A DNA stretch of 64,000 bases from Flammulina velutipes (lineage: Eukaryota > Basidiomycota > Agaricomycetes > Agaricales > Physalacriaceae). Where the stretch lies: contig CM022375.1 of NCBI GenBank assembly GCA_011800155.1, positions 744,001 through 808,000 of the forward strand. Direction: 5' to 3'. A program made the position numbers and the translations under genes. Each line of letters starts with the position of its first letter. Within the stretch, counting starts at the first letter, position 1. Below are positions 10,046 through 21,560 of this stretch, one piece after another. The notes beneath the pieces were generated by a model. That model ran no database searches. It was not told where the DNA came from and worked only from the letters and a program-made list of their open reading frames with translations.

Positions 10046-11760
10046 ATGACTGACCCAACATATCCTCTTTTTCCCATCTGCGCTTTTTTGGGCTTTGTCA
10101 TTTCCCTCGTCCCTCTCCCATGGCATCTTCAAGCATGGAACTCCGGGACGTGTGCGTTTATGATATGGACAGCGACAATGTGCTTGGTGCAATTCGTAAA
10201 CGCGATTATATGGAAGGACAACATGGATAACATTGCGCCCATCTGGTGTGATATATGTGCGTTGAGATGGTCTTTCATCTTTTGTATGTCGTCTGACAAT
10301 TTATCCTTCTAGCCACTCAGATAATACTGGCATGTAGCATTGGCATGCCCGCGTCCATTCTATGTATCAGCCGACGACTGTACAAGATCACGTCCATACA
10401 GAGCGTGTCCGTGACGCGAAAAGACGTGCGTTTAGTCCCGTCTGTCTAAAGGTATCCATTCTTACAGTTTCGCAGAAACGAAAGGACGTGCTCATTGATA
10501 TGTGCATTGCCGTGGGTGTACCCTTATTGGTCCTCGGGCTACGTACGTTTCCCCTCTCCGGAGCCATCCCATCCCGTATCTGACCTTTCCACAGATACCA
10601 TTGTTCACGCCCACCGCTTCGATATCCTCGAGCAAATTGGCTGTTATCCTGTAACGTTTAACACGCTCCCCTCATACTTTCTCTTCTACATGTGGCCCAT
10701 CCTCCTCGGTTGCACATCCTTCGTCTACTCGGGGCTCACCCTTCGTTCCTTCTTCATACGACGCGCCCAATTCACTTCTCTCCTTTCATCAACATCCGTC
10801 ACCCACACCCGCTACATCCGTCTCATGGCCCTCTCGGTCTGCGACATGTCTTTTACCGTCCCGTTCGCCATATACGTCATGTACATTGGCACGGCTGGTA
10901 TCCCACTTTCCCCGTGGATTTCTTGGGACGACACTCACTACAATTGGCTCCGCGTCCAGGTAGTGCCTGCCCAGATCTGGCGTGGTATTTCAGGCTACCA
11001 AATCACCGTTGAGCTCACTCGTTGGCTGTCGGTCTTTTGCGCTTTCACATTCTTCGCGTTGTTCGGATTCGCCAGCGAGGCCAAGAAGAATTACCGGAAG
11101 GCATTTGGAGCAGTCTCCAAGCTTGTCGGTTTGGCCCCAAAGCCGAAGTTGCCCGTATCGTGCGTTGTTTGCCTTCTATGTTTGTGTAGGTCACTCACAA
11201 AGCGCTTCAGATGGCACAAACACAACGGCAAATTGGATTCCCAGGCTACGTTACCCGTCTACACCGTATCGCACCCTCCACCGAAACCAAAACTCACCTC
11301 GTTCGGCGATACAGACGAGTTCGAAATGGGACTTTACAGCCCCGGCGCCGAAAAAGGTGGCTTCCCTTCACCAACTTCCTACACCGCGTCTCGTTGTCCT
11401 TCGTACGACGAGACCGTTGCAACTTCAATAGACGTGGAAGCCGGAAGCACCCGCCTATCACACGACGAGATCAGCATCTCGTCGGCGCATCCTCCTTCGT
11501 TGTCCCCACCTGCCCCCGTACTGGCGTTTGAGGACAGTTTCAAGCCGTTGCCGCCTCTCCCTTGGAATCGACACTGTACAGCCTCACTTGCCCCGCAAGA
11601 ATTCGCTTTCTCGCCCTACGGGCCTCCGTTACGACACGCTTCGTCGATGCCCCTTCCCCCTCGGCAAGAGTTTCCCATCCCTTTGTATCACTCATGCAGG
11701 GAGAGAGAGGGTTCATTGACTGTTGTAGTGGAACAAACAACCAGAATTGATGCTCGATGA
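10046..11760 (+). CDS. STE3: STE3-type pheromone receptor (seven-transmembrane GPCR)
   Basis: Model: exons 10046-10256, 10313-10425, 10476-10542 and 10595-11760; 518 residues. The N-terminal part is hydrophobic (FPICAFLGFVISLVPLPWHL). The STE3 hallmarks follow: LVQFVNAIIWKDN, PIWCDI, a LCISRRLY loop, a KRKDVLIDMCIAVGVPLLVL helix and the HRFDILEQIGCYP motif. Further helices end near FALFGFASEAKKNYRKAF, leaving a cytoplasmic tail of about 190 residues rich in Pro and Ser. In mushrooms such receptors bind farnesylated pheromones of compatible mates and signal through a G protein and MAP kinase. A 30-base GT...AG stretch at about 11161-11190 keeps the frame and is too short to be a convincing intron. 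The three flanking precursors make it a mating-type (B/PR) receptor rather than an isolated receptor-like gene; specificity is unknown. Confidence 0.93.
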
Positions 11761-12246
11761 ACTTCATCGTCGCGCTGGACGCGGCATCTTACGGATCTTA
11801 CGCTATATCTTTATTCTGACTATGACTTTGCTCTTTTCTGTTCGTTCATGACTCGGCCTGCCATATTGATCTGCCCACGCTCTTTTCCAACTTACAGATA
11901 TATTGTAATTGTACTAGTTATCGGAAATTGAAACGCCCTGTCTAATTGAAAGACTTTACTATCCATTGATATCTGGTGGACTATCGACGAAACATGCAAC
12001 GTGAAATATTGTCAAATCACTACGGCGACTTACAATTCGTCATCCAAAACGTGTATCTCCTCCCAATAGTCCCATCCTTCTCTTGAAAATCTGTCATAAT
12101 CGAATGATTCGTACCGGTGGCGGCGTTATTGAGGCATCGGATAGTCCGGGCCGATGGACAATTGGGTGCACAAACAAGTACAAATACTCTTTATTGCCCT
12201 TATCGAGGGAACAAAAAACTTGTCAAGTCTTATTGTGCGTTGGAGC
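11761..12246. other. STE3 3' flank and upstream region of pheromone 2
   Basis: No gene was found. It probably holds the STE3 terminator and the promoter of the next precursor gene. Nothing repetitive was noticed. Confidence 0.4.
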
Positions 12247-12253
12247 TATAAAG
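12247..12253 (+). promoter_or_regulatory. TATA box of pheromone precursor 2
   Basis: TATAAAG lies 85-91 bases upstream of the ATG at 12338, on the coding strand, with a pyrimidine-rich stretch between. Function is inferred from position. Confidence 0.5.
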
Positions 12254-12337
12254 GGGCCATGTTTTTCCTTTTCGGACTGTACTCGCATTTTCCATCCCGC
12301 CTTTATTCGTCTTTGGGCCACCTTGAATCGCAGCACA

Positions 12338-12487
12338 ATGGACGCCTTCACCGCCCTTTTCCCTGACATCGACTCTTTCATCCTCACTCCCGCGGTGACC
12401 TCTGAAGAGAACCCAGACCCCTGCGTCGAGTTTGAACGCATGAACGACCCCAGCGTCTCGCGGGGCGGCGCTTGTGTCATATCCTGA
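12338..12487 (+). CDS. Mating pheromone precursor 2 (CaaX, CVIS)
   Basis: This is a 49-residue single-exon peptide: MDAFTALFPDIDSF at the start, an EFERMNDP motif (Glu-Arg processing region), and the C-terminus SVSRGGACVIS with CaaX box CVIS. The mature ligand would be the short C-terminal farnesylated peptide. The ATG chosen gives the MDAF start and is the only one downstream of the TATA box that leads into the CaaX frame. It lies 577 bases after the receptor gene, on the same strand. Its C-terminal SRGGACVI is shared with precursor 3. Confidence 0.9.
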   Translation: MDAFTALFPDIDSFILTPAVTSEENPDPCVEFERMNDPSVSRGGACVIS

Positions 12488-13338
12488 CACTCCTCCTGGC
12501 TTGGGCTCGAATGGCACGTAGAACCTCTATCTCCTTCTCTCGAGCCGCCTCTTACCTTCCACTAGATCAACAATGCTCTAGCAGCGTCACCTTGACTAGG
12601 CGGGCAGCCAGCTCGTCTTCTCTGCGGTACCTTCGCGCTACGCAAACGATGCCTCCCGCGCCCGGCTCCGCGCATTATAAGACAGAAAAGCACCAGATCA
12701 CAAACAGCGCGCCGTGAAACCTATATCCCCCCTTGCTTCTACGCAATCATACCCTTCTTCGCTTTTGCCTTTCACCACATCTTACCCATATCGTTGCCTT
12801 CTTACGACACACGCTCCCTTGGCTGCTTTCACTTTCGTATTACTTTCGACGTCGACGTCTTTTTGCTTTTGCTTTTGCTTTTCGTTATCTATCTGTTTAT
12901 ATGTCTCTTCCGTTATCCCTCTCTCTCTCTCGTTCTCGTCTGGAATATAACTTATTTCTTCCCCAATGCTTGAAATTCAGAGTTGTCCTGCGGCTTTTTG
13001 CTAGACCTGATCCTACGCATGGCCGAATTGTGAAGTTAGAGTCGCCGTAACGGGATGCAGTGCGCCGCCGACGCCTTTGGTTTACTCTAGATACTCCGAG
13101 CTATTATCGAATCTCGTACGTCTCTTAGAGATATAGACAACACCCCAACGGTGGATCTCCCTTGCCGACATTCCTCGAGAGGTGTTCGGACTGCTGGCTT
13201 CTTGTTGACTTAGAGAACGTTCCATATAATATATCAATGGGAATGGCGTCATTGTGCTCATAACTCGCCAACAGGAAGACAACGGATTTCAGAACAAAGA
13301 CGTCGCCAAAAATATGTCGGCGCCGATCTGTAGTAAAA
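12488..13338. other. Spacer between pheromone genes 2 and 3
   Basis: No gene is supported. 12715-12960 is strongly pyrimidine-rich on the plus strand and holds a short TTTTGC-type microsatellite near 12861-12886. Small open frames here look like by-products of this composition. Confidence 0.45.
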
Positions 13339-13346
13339 TATATAAG
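13339..13346 (+). promoter_or_regulatory. TATA box of pheromone precursor 3
   Basis: TATATAAG lies 35-42 bases upstream of the ATG at 13381. The spacing is short but plausible for a basidiomycete promoter. Confidence 0.5.
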
Positions 13347-13380
13347 TAGCACTTATTAAGACCGTTTCCACCAATCACCC

Positions 13381-13479
13381 ATGGATGCCTTCATCATCCT
13401 CTCATCAGGTCTCCCTGAGGCCTTTGAGAGGCAGGAGGACCCCAGTCTATCACGGGGCGGGGCCTGCGTTATCGTTTGA
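13381..13479 (+). CDS. Mating pheromone precursor 3 (CaaX, CVIV)
   Basis: This is a 32-residue single-exon peptide: MDAFIILSSGLPEAF start, FERQEDP processing region, C-terminus SLSRGGACVIV with CaaX box CVIV. It is 17 residues shorter than precursor 2 but shares its DPS(V/L)SRGGACVI tail, so the two look like duplicates with nearly the same mature peptide. The reading frame and the MDAF start match the other two precursors. It may be recognised by the same non-self receptor as precursor 2; this is inferred from tail similarity. Confidence 0.88.
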   Translation: MDAFIILSSGLPEAFERQEDPSLSRGGACVIV

Positions 13480-14354
13480 TTCTTTATCGTGAGTCGCACA
13501 ACTCCCATCCTGTGTGTTATAAAGGAACTAACAGTCGGAAGCAGGGCTGATTTTCCAAGACGCTCCGGTAGCGGTTCATCGTTACGCCACCTTCTTCGGA
13601 TACTCACTAAGGTTCCCCACTCATGCTTACACTATACATACACTCGTTTTTCTATCTTGTTGAATTCTTTATTGAGTTCACTTCACTCTTTTACTGCTTA
13701 AGTCTATGTATTCGGATCCATGGTGCTGTAAGGATGAGCCATCGTACCTATCTCTATAAAGCCGAAATCCATTCCATAATTTGCGGGAGGCCATAACGCT
13801 CGAACCCAAACCGGGTGATCACAGAACGTCTATATACTGACTCGGAGTCTATGAAGGCTTCACTCATTCTTCCACTACGGCTTTTCCGTCCTGACAGACC
13901 TTGAAATCCTCAGTCTATACCTGAATGATCTCGCTGACTTGTCACTCTAGTTTAGCAGACGCTTTGGATATCCATGAAGTGCGCCACATCTCAAAGTTGA
14001 TGAAGAAGGATATAATGTTCATTCCCATTACTCGGAAACCGCAAAGCGACTCCTGTCGTCCCGCTCATGGTGTAAGATAGACGTGACTTGTCAAATCTCC
14101 CTCGAGATGTTGATGCTATGTAGTAAATCTAAGATAAACGATCTATGAATACATGGAGATTCCACCCCAGCTACTTGGCATGAGGCTATGAGGAGTTGGT
14201 ATACACTTCTAGATATTCATAAATATCAGCTCTTACAGGTATATGGCCTGTCCGAAGGATTGAACCTGCGTTACACACTTGGCTTCATACAGCGAGGCGA
14301 CTGGGGCACCTATATTTCGGGCCGATGGTTCCGGACATTGCTTTCCTTCCTTCG
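13480..14354. other. Spacer with a degenerate tRNA-like repeat and class-C promoter
   Basis: No gene was found. On the minus strand near 14252-14305 lies a diverged relative of the 59-base repeat (AGGTTCAATCC, AGCGAGGCGA). From 14318 a block GGGCCGATG...CTTTCCTTCC leads to the class-C start. The same block occurs before the other class-C genes. Confidence 0.45.
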
Positions 14355-16018
14355 ATGATGTGTATCGTACGTCCTTGATATAACTCACCCACAACAGTTA
14401 CTTACTCGTTATTTTAGGACGAAAGTAGACTATCTCCTCATTCCGACGAGTACAAAAGCAGGTGAGTATTCCGGTTGAAAATGTTGTCTCCATTCGCTGA
14501 ACCTAAAATTTGACGTTCAGCCACTGTAATACCCCGCTACATGGACCGCACGAATGCACAGTCTGCGTGTTTCAAGCACTGGAGATGCCAAGCGTTCCAA
14601 ACGCGGTGGAAAACGTGTTCTCCGCCAACGATCCTCCCAACGATAATGTTCTGCCTTCTTTGCTAGCCAGCCTTCACGCATTTCGTTCCGTATCCATGAA
14701 CATCGAACAATGTATCTCCTCCATGGAATCTGTACTGTCCCAGATGCGGAGCGCAAAAGCGACGTGCACATTTTCCATCCAGCAGCACGAGGCGGCTATC
14801 CATCCCATCCGTTACATCCCCGACGACATCCTTCTCAACATCTTCGAATGGCATACCTGGTCCCAAACTACCAGACAGGGCCGCGCGCCTTGGACGCTGT
14901 CTCACGTTTCTCGACGTTGGCGTGCTCTCTTGCTTTCATCCGCTTCGCTCTGGTCAACCATCGATATTCCTTGTCGCGTTCTGAAGACCGATGAAGATTT
15001 TCGGAGTTTGGCGTCAAAGTGGGGCGTGGTACTCAAACGTTCGATGGATTCCTACCTCTTTGTACGCCTCGTCTACCATGTGGACCGCATTGATGAATTT
15101 GTTCATTTGCTACCACCGACGACGGCACGGTGGAAGAATTTGGAACTCTCGATGCGAACTCCTTTCCCTGCACTGCTAAGCCATTGCGATTTCGACCGCT
15201 TGACGAAGCTCGTGTTGTTTGGGAATCCGCTCTACACCGAGACGGTTTCCATGTTCACCCGCGCGCCGAATCTCTCATGTTTAACATTGGATGGATACGT
15301 TGAGATTGACGTCCTGTGGGATAGGATCACATCCTACACCTGTACTTTCCATGGTGCCCGCTATCTCCACAAATTTTCCACGCTGGAACATCTTACACTA
15401 GATTTCTTCAGGGCGTCAGGGAACATGGGCAGTCTGTTTCCTTCAAAGGTCTCCGTCCCATTATCTCTACCTACCCTTCGCTCCCTTGCCATGTCACATC
15501 CGACACCCACGTCTCCTTCCATCCAGGACGTCTCAAAGCTTCTTCACGTTCCCTCATTAACCACCTTGACGATATCCTCCGGAACGAATCCGCTACCTAT
15601 ATTCGCTGGACCACTCCCGGATCTTCGAGAGCTCTGCCTCCGCTCTACCGCAGGTCCAGACGACGTATTCTCATTTCTCGAAATGCATAACTCGGTTACG
15701 TCGCTTCACGTTCGGACGGTCGAGGTGCTCCGCGTCGTCGTGGGTCGGCCCATCTTGTTTCCCAATCTGACGATACTGAGCGTCGATGCGGATATGCTGG
15801 TACGCCATCCCGACAGTGTCATCGCCGTTTTGGAGGAGCGATGTCGTAACGAGGATAGACCTGTGGCGCGACTTCTGCAGCTCAGGATCTCGGGGGCGCA
15901 GAAGGCACTCCGGGAGGCGTCGGCTGTCTATGGGGTTATGGAAAGATGGAACAGCGTTGTCGGCAAGGTACAAGTCCTCGAAATGCAGTGTTCGCATTGT
16001 AGCATTTTTGCTATTTAG
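14355..16018 (+). CDS. F-box protein, class C (copy C1)
   Basis: Model: exons 14355-14366 (MMCI), 14418-14461 and 14521-16018; 517 residues. The N-terminus has the CxxC motif (HECTVCVFQALEMP). A helical segment (NIEQCISSMESVLSQMRSAK) follows, then the F-box (HPIRYIPDDILLNIFEWHTW ... LSHVSRRWRALLLSSASLW) and leucine-rich-like repeats. Expected role: substrate receptor of an SCF ubiquitin ligase; the target is unknown. The exon pattern (12 + 44 bases, then one long exon) is exactly shared with the copy at 28818. It is the first gene right of the pheromone core, 876 bases from precursor 3. The downstream sequence shows no second frame. Confidence 0.85.
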
Positions 16019-16120
16019 TTCATATGCCCGAAGATACGATAATGCTCTATTCACGTCTCATTCAAATTTTATTTTACGCGATGTATCGATTGACGTTCCG
16101 GCAACAACACAGGGGAATGT

Positions 16121-17010
16121 ATGCGTAGATTAGAACGACAGCTTTTCACGTGTGCAATGTGCGTACATCGTTCATTCTTCCGCACCGTCAAGTTGAACAG
16201 GCCTTTGAATTTTCGGGATGAAGGAAATACATTCGACGTGAGTGGTATATCGATGCCATCTACTATTCTTGAAAGTGTCTTTAGGCAAGTTAAGGAATGC
16301 GCTCTATGTGCTTTCAACGGTATCGAAATAGCCGGCGCTCTCGACAAACGCATCGAAAGCCTTCTTACCACGAATAATTCTCCCGAAAGCGCTGATCTTC
16401 AATCCCACTCTATCATCCCAACTCAAGAGCGCTCAGGCTCTCAGCGCCAAACTCGACGAACGAATCGGGGAGATGGAGTCAGCACTAAAGCGCAAGCGAG
16501 ATACAAAAGGCCCCCTGGAGCCTTCCATCCTCCAATACCAAGGCGCCCTTCATACCATCCGCTCAGTCCCCGACGATATCCTCTTCACCATATTCGATTG
16601 GTGCACATTCTCCGCCACACAGCGTAAGAACGTGATGTCCATGTGCAAATACAATACGCCTTGGTCTCTCTCCCACGTGTCCCGCCGTTGGCGCACTTTG
16701 ACCCTCACGTCACCTTCTCTATGGTCGACTATCTGTATCTATCCGATGCGCTTTCCGGTTAAGCCCAAAATTCGGGCACGCTTGACATCTTGGCTGGGCT
16801 GAACACATTCGGCGCTCTTCTCAGTGTGACTTGTTCATCCGTATTTTGGGTACGGGGGGTGATGACTTTCCTCCGGATGACAAACTCGTTGGCGAATGCC
16901 TTCTTTTGTTACTCTCAACGCCGAATCGATGGAGGAAAGTGGACGGAGACGCTTCGAAGAATTCCGAACACACGCCCCACTAGCCTGTTAGTGACGAGTG
17001 GTAGTATTGA
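16121..17010 (+). pseudogene. Class-A F-box fragment with frameshift
   Basis: Class-A N-terminal sequence with the CxxC motif (KECALCAFNGIEIAGAL) runs to about 16400. The frame then shifts, and the helix plus F-box continue (QALSAKLDERIGEMESALKR; RSVPDDILFTIFDWCTF ... LSHVSRRWRTLTL). A stop follows at 16800-16802. Beyond it, remnants such as LLLLLSTPNRWRKV persist in another frame up to about 17010. It mirrors the left relic at 7930-8800. Confidence 0.7.
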
Positions 17011-17821
17011 TGAAGAACGAACAGTGCGTTATCGAATTAAGATGTTGTTTAGGCTTCTCGTTGATGCTGTTCGAACTTCGAGGGTAACTCTACAGACGTT
17101 CATTGCCTTTTTAGTTCGTTGATGTGTTTGTCCATGTATCGATGATCCACCTTTTCTCTTTCGTACCACCATCTGCCGTGCTCTTCTACTGCGTCGACAT
17201 ACGTACCCGACGTCGAAAGCTCAGCAATAGGCATTCCCTTGCTTTTGGACGCTCGTCTACAGCTCCATACGCGACACGAAGGAAGACCTGGTCTCTGCGT
17301 GCCCATGTTAATGGCGTTCCCGCTGCGGGTTCGGGTTCGCAGTGTAATTCAATCACCCAGGCCTCATTGAATGGATATGCTGGCGGAAGGGCCCAGGGAT
17401 GGGTGTTCCGCTGCCAAGACGAGCAGCAGATGAATGATTTCGGTGGTCGCCGTCCCCGTGCGTATTTTCTTATCGCTTTCGTCGGTTGTCTCACCTGGCT
17501 CTGAGATAGGCTTACCGTCGATACAGAAAGACGGCACACGCTACACCGGGGCTTTTCTGCTATTATCTGCAACGCTCATGATTACCTTCAATGCGAACGG
17601 AGGTCTTGGTTGCAGGGCGAAGCAAAGGAACTGTCAGGATGGGCGAGACTCCACTCTTTGGTGCGTCGGATTCCATTTATTCCCTTTCATATCTAATGTA
17701 CATCGCAGCCGGAACGCCTACTGAGTAGGACGTTTCTGTGATCTCCTATGCACGATCCTGGAATTATCCGTAATTCCTCCCCTTATGGCCCCTGCTGCTC
17801 TGCGGCTGTCCGGCCATTCGC

Positions 17822-17880
17822 CCTCCTCGCTGTTCGGAGCCCAGCCGATAGGCTGGGGAGGTTCGATCCCTCCGAGGAGG
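17822..17880 (+). repeat. 59-base tRNA-like structured repeat, copy T3
   Basis: The end stem and TTCGATC hairpin are identical to T1. The central hairpin reads CCCAGC-CGATAG-GCTGGG: the loop differs from T1, and a new C-G pair closes it, so the stem is kept while the sequence changes. Confidence 0.7.
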
Positions 17881-18281
17881 TATATTCGCTGCCGTTGTCT
17901 TGTGCGGATCCTTGTTCTACCAATTGAGACTGGTAGCCCTCCGGTACGGCGTCGTTGACGTCGTCTCTATTGATGCAACCTTAGTGAGCACGCTACGCGT
18001 CGGGATCTCTGATGCTCTCTGGGACGGTGTAGTGAAAGCAATGGCAGCAACAGATGGCCGTATATGCTGGACGTCGATGAAATGTGCGTCGTTTATGAAA
18101 TCTTTCGTTTCGTGGCCTATGTACCTTCCAGCTACTACCATCGCCGATGCGTCATACTGCATTCTTCCTCCAACTATACCACGGGATTCGAGGTACATAT
18201 ACCCCTCACGCAGCTTCCTCCCTTGATTCACCTTTCTCACAGCCGATGGCGTGCCTTCAGAAATACTACTTGGTCACTTCC

Positions 18282-18340
18282 CCTCCTCGCTGTTCGGAGC
18301 CCAGTGCAACACCTGGGGAGGTTCGATCCCTCCGAGGAGG
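18282..18340 (+). repeat. 59-base tRNA-like structured repeat, copy T4
   Basis: Identical to T1 in arms and central loop, 460 bases after T3 in the same module. The pair suggests a local tandem duplication inside this module copy. Confidence 0.7.
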
Positions 18341-18738
18341 TATACTCGCTCTCGTTATTTCGCGCCGTACAATTGGACCTGGTAGCCCTCCGGCATGGCG
18401 TGAGGTGTGTTTACATCCGTTCGTGTATCCTCTCGATATTTATTCTTCCCAGATGACCAGTGCAGTGCTGTGTATGAGGTTTCATATCACGGTCACCACG
18501 TCAGCGAGCGGAAGAGCGTCTGCTCGTAGGGAATTGTACAGATCGTGGTCTGCAATTGGATGTCGTTCATCGTTTCAATCCTGGAAGACTGTCTACGATA
18601 CGAAGTACGTTTTGGGCTCCGAGGAAGGTCTCAAATCCGGCAGTCAGGCGGGACTAGTGAAGACATTCCCAAGTCGTATTACGAACGTAGTCCTCTTTCG
18701 ATGTCGAATGTATGAGGTGACGAAGATGTCCTGCGCTA

Positions 18739-20095
18739 CACCACCAACTTGTTCTGAGCTTGTCACGGCCTCCGAGCCGTGACCTGACTAAATGATGCCT
18801 CGGGAGGCTCTCCTGAGCATCAGCTGAGCATCAGAAAATATCGTGTAGCCAAACATTGATTAGACCTTCATCTGGTCTCACGACGACCTCACTATTGCAT
18901 TCTATAGACTCTCCTCGTTCGGCCTCTGATGAGGATTTTGCACTGTTTGCCTCATGTGTTGTTTCCAAACACCATACGTCTTTTTCTCTCTAAGTTCTTT
19001 CCCAAACGCACCTCTCTTTCCAGCCAACATTTCCATTGACGACAATCGTCGACTCGATAAGTGCGCCCAGCCTTTGTTCTCCTCTCAACACTTGCTGACC
19101 TCCTTACATCCACCCGCACGACTGTGGCCGCTAGTGAACCGATTCCAGGAGTCAGGACGAGCTGGACGACACGTTCGACAATTCGCGCGGGCCCTTCCAC
19201 TAAATTCAAAATCCACTTTATTTCTGATGCTGGCACCCGACACTTGCCTTTCGTTGGCCGCACACAGGCGTCGGCATGCAGTACTCGGACAGACGCTGAC
19301 TCGGACAGACGCTGACTCGGAAGCTTGTCGAACAACCGGGAAGGTGTGTTCTGCAATAGCTCTGATTATCTGCCCTTGCTAACGCATCTTCGTCGTCGTG
19401 CGCCGAAGTCCGAGGAGGGCTTAGGGTCCTCCAAGAAAACTCGTCTTCCGCCAAGGACTGTGGACAGGATGCGAAGAAACATTGCCCCGGAAAGCAGTAT
19501 GTGGTCACCACCTCCCATTGAATTCTTATTCACGATATACTGTACTGGCAGGAAGATAAAATTATTGTCGACCTTCACATGCCGGCGCGCCTGGCGCCCT
19601 TTCAATATTATGATCTTTTCAGTACGTTCACCCCCCTTCTTAATCAAAGATCGCTCTAACACTACTTTAGTGCACCGTCATGAAGAACGGAACGGGATTG
19701 AAAGTAGGAGCCCAAGGGATTTTGGCGAGGTCGGCGGGTAGGGTTATGCTCGTTTTCATTGATGTCCTTATGCACTTATTGTATAGTATTGCATGATACT
19801 TACTGTTTTTATTGAATACAATGAACTATTTTGCGCTACTACATTTGGTTGGTCAAAATGAATCTATCAACCAAAATAAGATAATCATGTCAGAACTGAG
19901 CTGAGGTTGGCAAGACAGCATCCTGAAATCGTTCTGAGCTCGGATTGAGCGTCATAGTGACCTCCCAGCCTCCCTTGACCATTACGCGATAGGCGGAATT
20001 GAGTCTCCGCTGAGGTCTGTGTCGAGATCCCGCCCTGCGAGGCAAATGATCCCCATTTTTGACCTCATCATGAGGTCCGGATCAAGTTGGTGGTG
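18739..20095. mobile_element. Non-autonomous DNA transposon with 13-bp inverted ends
   Basis: The ends CACCACCAACTTG (18739-18751) and CAAGTTGGTGGTG (20083-20095) are perfect inverted repeats flanked by TA on both sides. The flanking module sequence is contiguous in copy 4 (22920-22990), so this is an insertion of about 1357 bp. Near the left end is an 8-bp palindrome GTCACGGC/GCCGTGAC, and CTGAGC/GAGGTC motifs recur towards both ends. No transposase was seen. The TA duplication suggests a Tc1/mariner- or PIF-like family. A 16-18-base tandem duplication (GACTCGGACAGACGCT) lies at about 19284-19321. Confidence 0.65.
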
Positions 20096-20142
20096 TACTT
20101 GCTGCCATTGTATTTTCGGACTACGGCATCCATAATTTTCTA

Positions 20143-21540
20143 TTGCTATCTGATCAAGCGAGCGACTTCTGCTCATCGTCTTGTGACATACGTGCATTGG
20201 TAACGGAAAAGTCAATGACGGAGGTTGAAGATACAGCGCTCAATCACTCTGCGCCAAACTCGATGCTTGGATTCTCGTTATGGAAGCATCATTTTTGCGG
20301 ATCCGCGAAGCGAAATTGTACGAAGGCGTCCTTCCTCTGTTTCATATCCCGCTTACGATACTCGATTGGTGCGTTTTTCTTGCTACGCGCCGTCGGAAGG
20401 CGTCGACTATGCGCAAAGACCACGCACACTGGACGGTGTCTCCCGGAGGTGGCGCTCTCGTCGCCTCGTTCGTGGACGACAATCAATTATCCGCCCCATG
20501 TCCTTCAATGCAGGGAGCAAGTGCCGGGAACGTCTGGCTTCCTGGCTAGACCTGTTCATTTGTCGCTCTGTCAACTGCGATTCATTCAAGCGCGTTACCT
20601 GTTTATTAAAGATCCAGGAGGCGGTAGTGATCTTGCAGACGATCACTTGACGGAGCTGAAGATAACTTTTCGTCGGAACGAAACGTCGACTATGGCGCCT
20701 ATTCTCTGGTACACACCGAGTATTACGCACCTCACGTTGAGAGAACGCGGGGCGAGTATAATGGAATTGCCATGGGAAAAAGTCACAGCATGTCGCAAAA
20801 TGCACCACGCCAGAGGAGTTTACACTGACTCAAATACCTAAAACTATGGAATTCGTAATGCAGACCTTTCCGTTGTCGTGTACTTCTACCCTAATCACTC
20901 TCCACGTTTTGCACACATTGGTCATGCGGCCTGACGAGTTTTCTTTGAGTTTTCCCATTTTATCCTAGAATTATCTGACCTTCTCATTCTTCCGTCGTTA
21001 AGCACGCTTCGGCTGATTTTCGACACATTCCGCTCACGTATTCCATATTCCGGCGCACTGTTTATCAAACTAAGAGCCTCAGTCTGAAGATTGTGACCCC
21101 GGAAGGTCTACTCCAACAGAATGCAGCTCTGGCACAACACTATATATCGACCGACGACGCAGGAATAGTCGACGATGGGTTTTATCCGTTCTGGAGATAT
21201 AATATGAGGATCGCGATCGTACTATGCTGCTGCCAAGTCTCACGATGTTGGGCTTCGACGCGGAGCTTATGGAGAACCTCTCAAGTTCAGGTGGTCCTCT
21301 CTCGATCTCGACGGAAGTCAGTCGGTGGGCGCATTTAAGCAGCTGAGGGTTATACAATACCTCGGAACAGAAGAATCATGGGAAGAGAACTGGAAGAGGT
21401 ACACAACCTTGACGCCGGAGCTAGTGGAAAAATGATTGGTGGATCTTGGTCGGGCAAGTTTATGGGAATGAGTTTCCGTTTGATAGTGTTACTTGAATTG
21501 ATTCTGTTTTCGTTGTGGGTCTTCCATAGGACTTTGTTTC
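20143..21540 (+). pseudogene. F-box class-A relic (right arm)
   Basis: Ordered fragments of a class-A gene: the helix before the F-box near 20260-20300, the post-F-box part (VALSSPRSWTTINYPPHVL), LTELKITFRRNETSTMAPIL, ITHLTLRERGASIMELPWEK up to 20841, and the 3' tail at 21378-21510 (MGRELEEVHNLDAG). Multiple frameshifts. Mirror of 4850-6300. Confidence 0.7.
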
Positions 21541-21560
21541 GCCTCTCCTGTTTGAGCATG

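Larger units (their letters stand above)
17093..20200 (+). repeat. Class-A upstream repeat module, copy 3 (interrupted)
   Basis: This equals the module at 3270-4843, carries two 59-base repeats (17822 and 18282) and is split by a 1357-bp inverted-repeat element at 18739-20095. After the element the module resumes (CTATTGCTATCTGATCAAGCG at about 20140, matching 22990-23010). No conserved coding frame was seen. Confidence 0.6.

Noticed and set aside
11161..11190. A 30-base intron in STE3
   Set aside because: It has GT...AG ends and keeps frame, but it is shorter than any other intron here (45-80 bases) and the frame is open without splicing.
19284..19321. Short tandem copies of GACTCGGACAGACGCT as an array
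   Set aside because: Only about two units; an ordinary slippage duplication within the inserted element.
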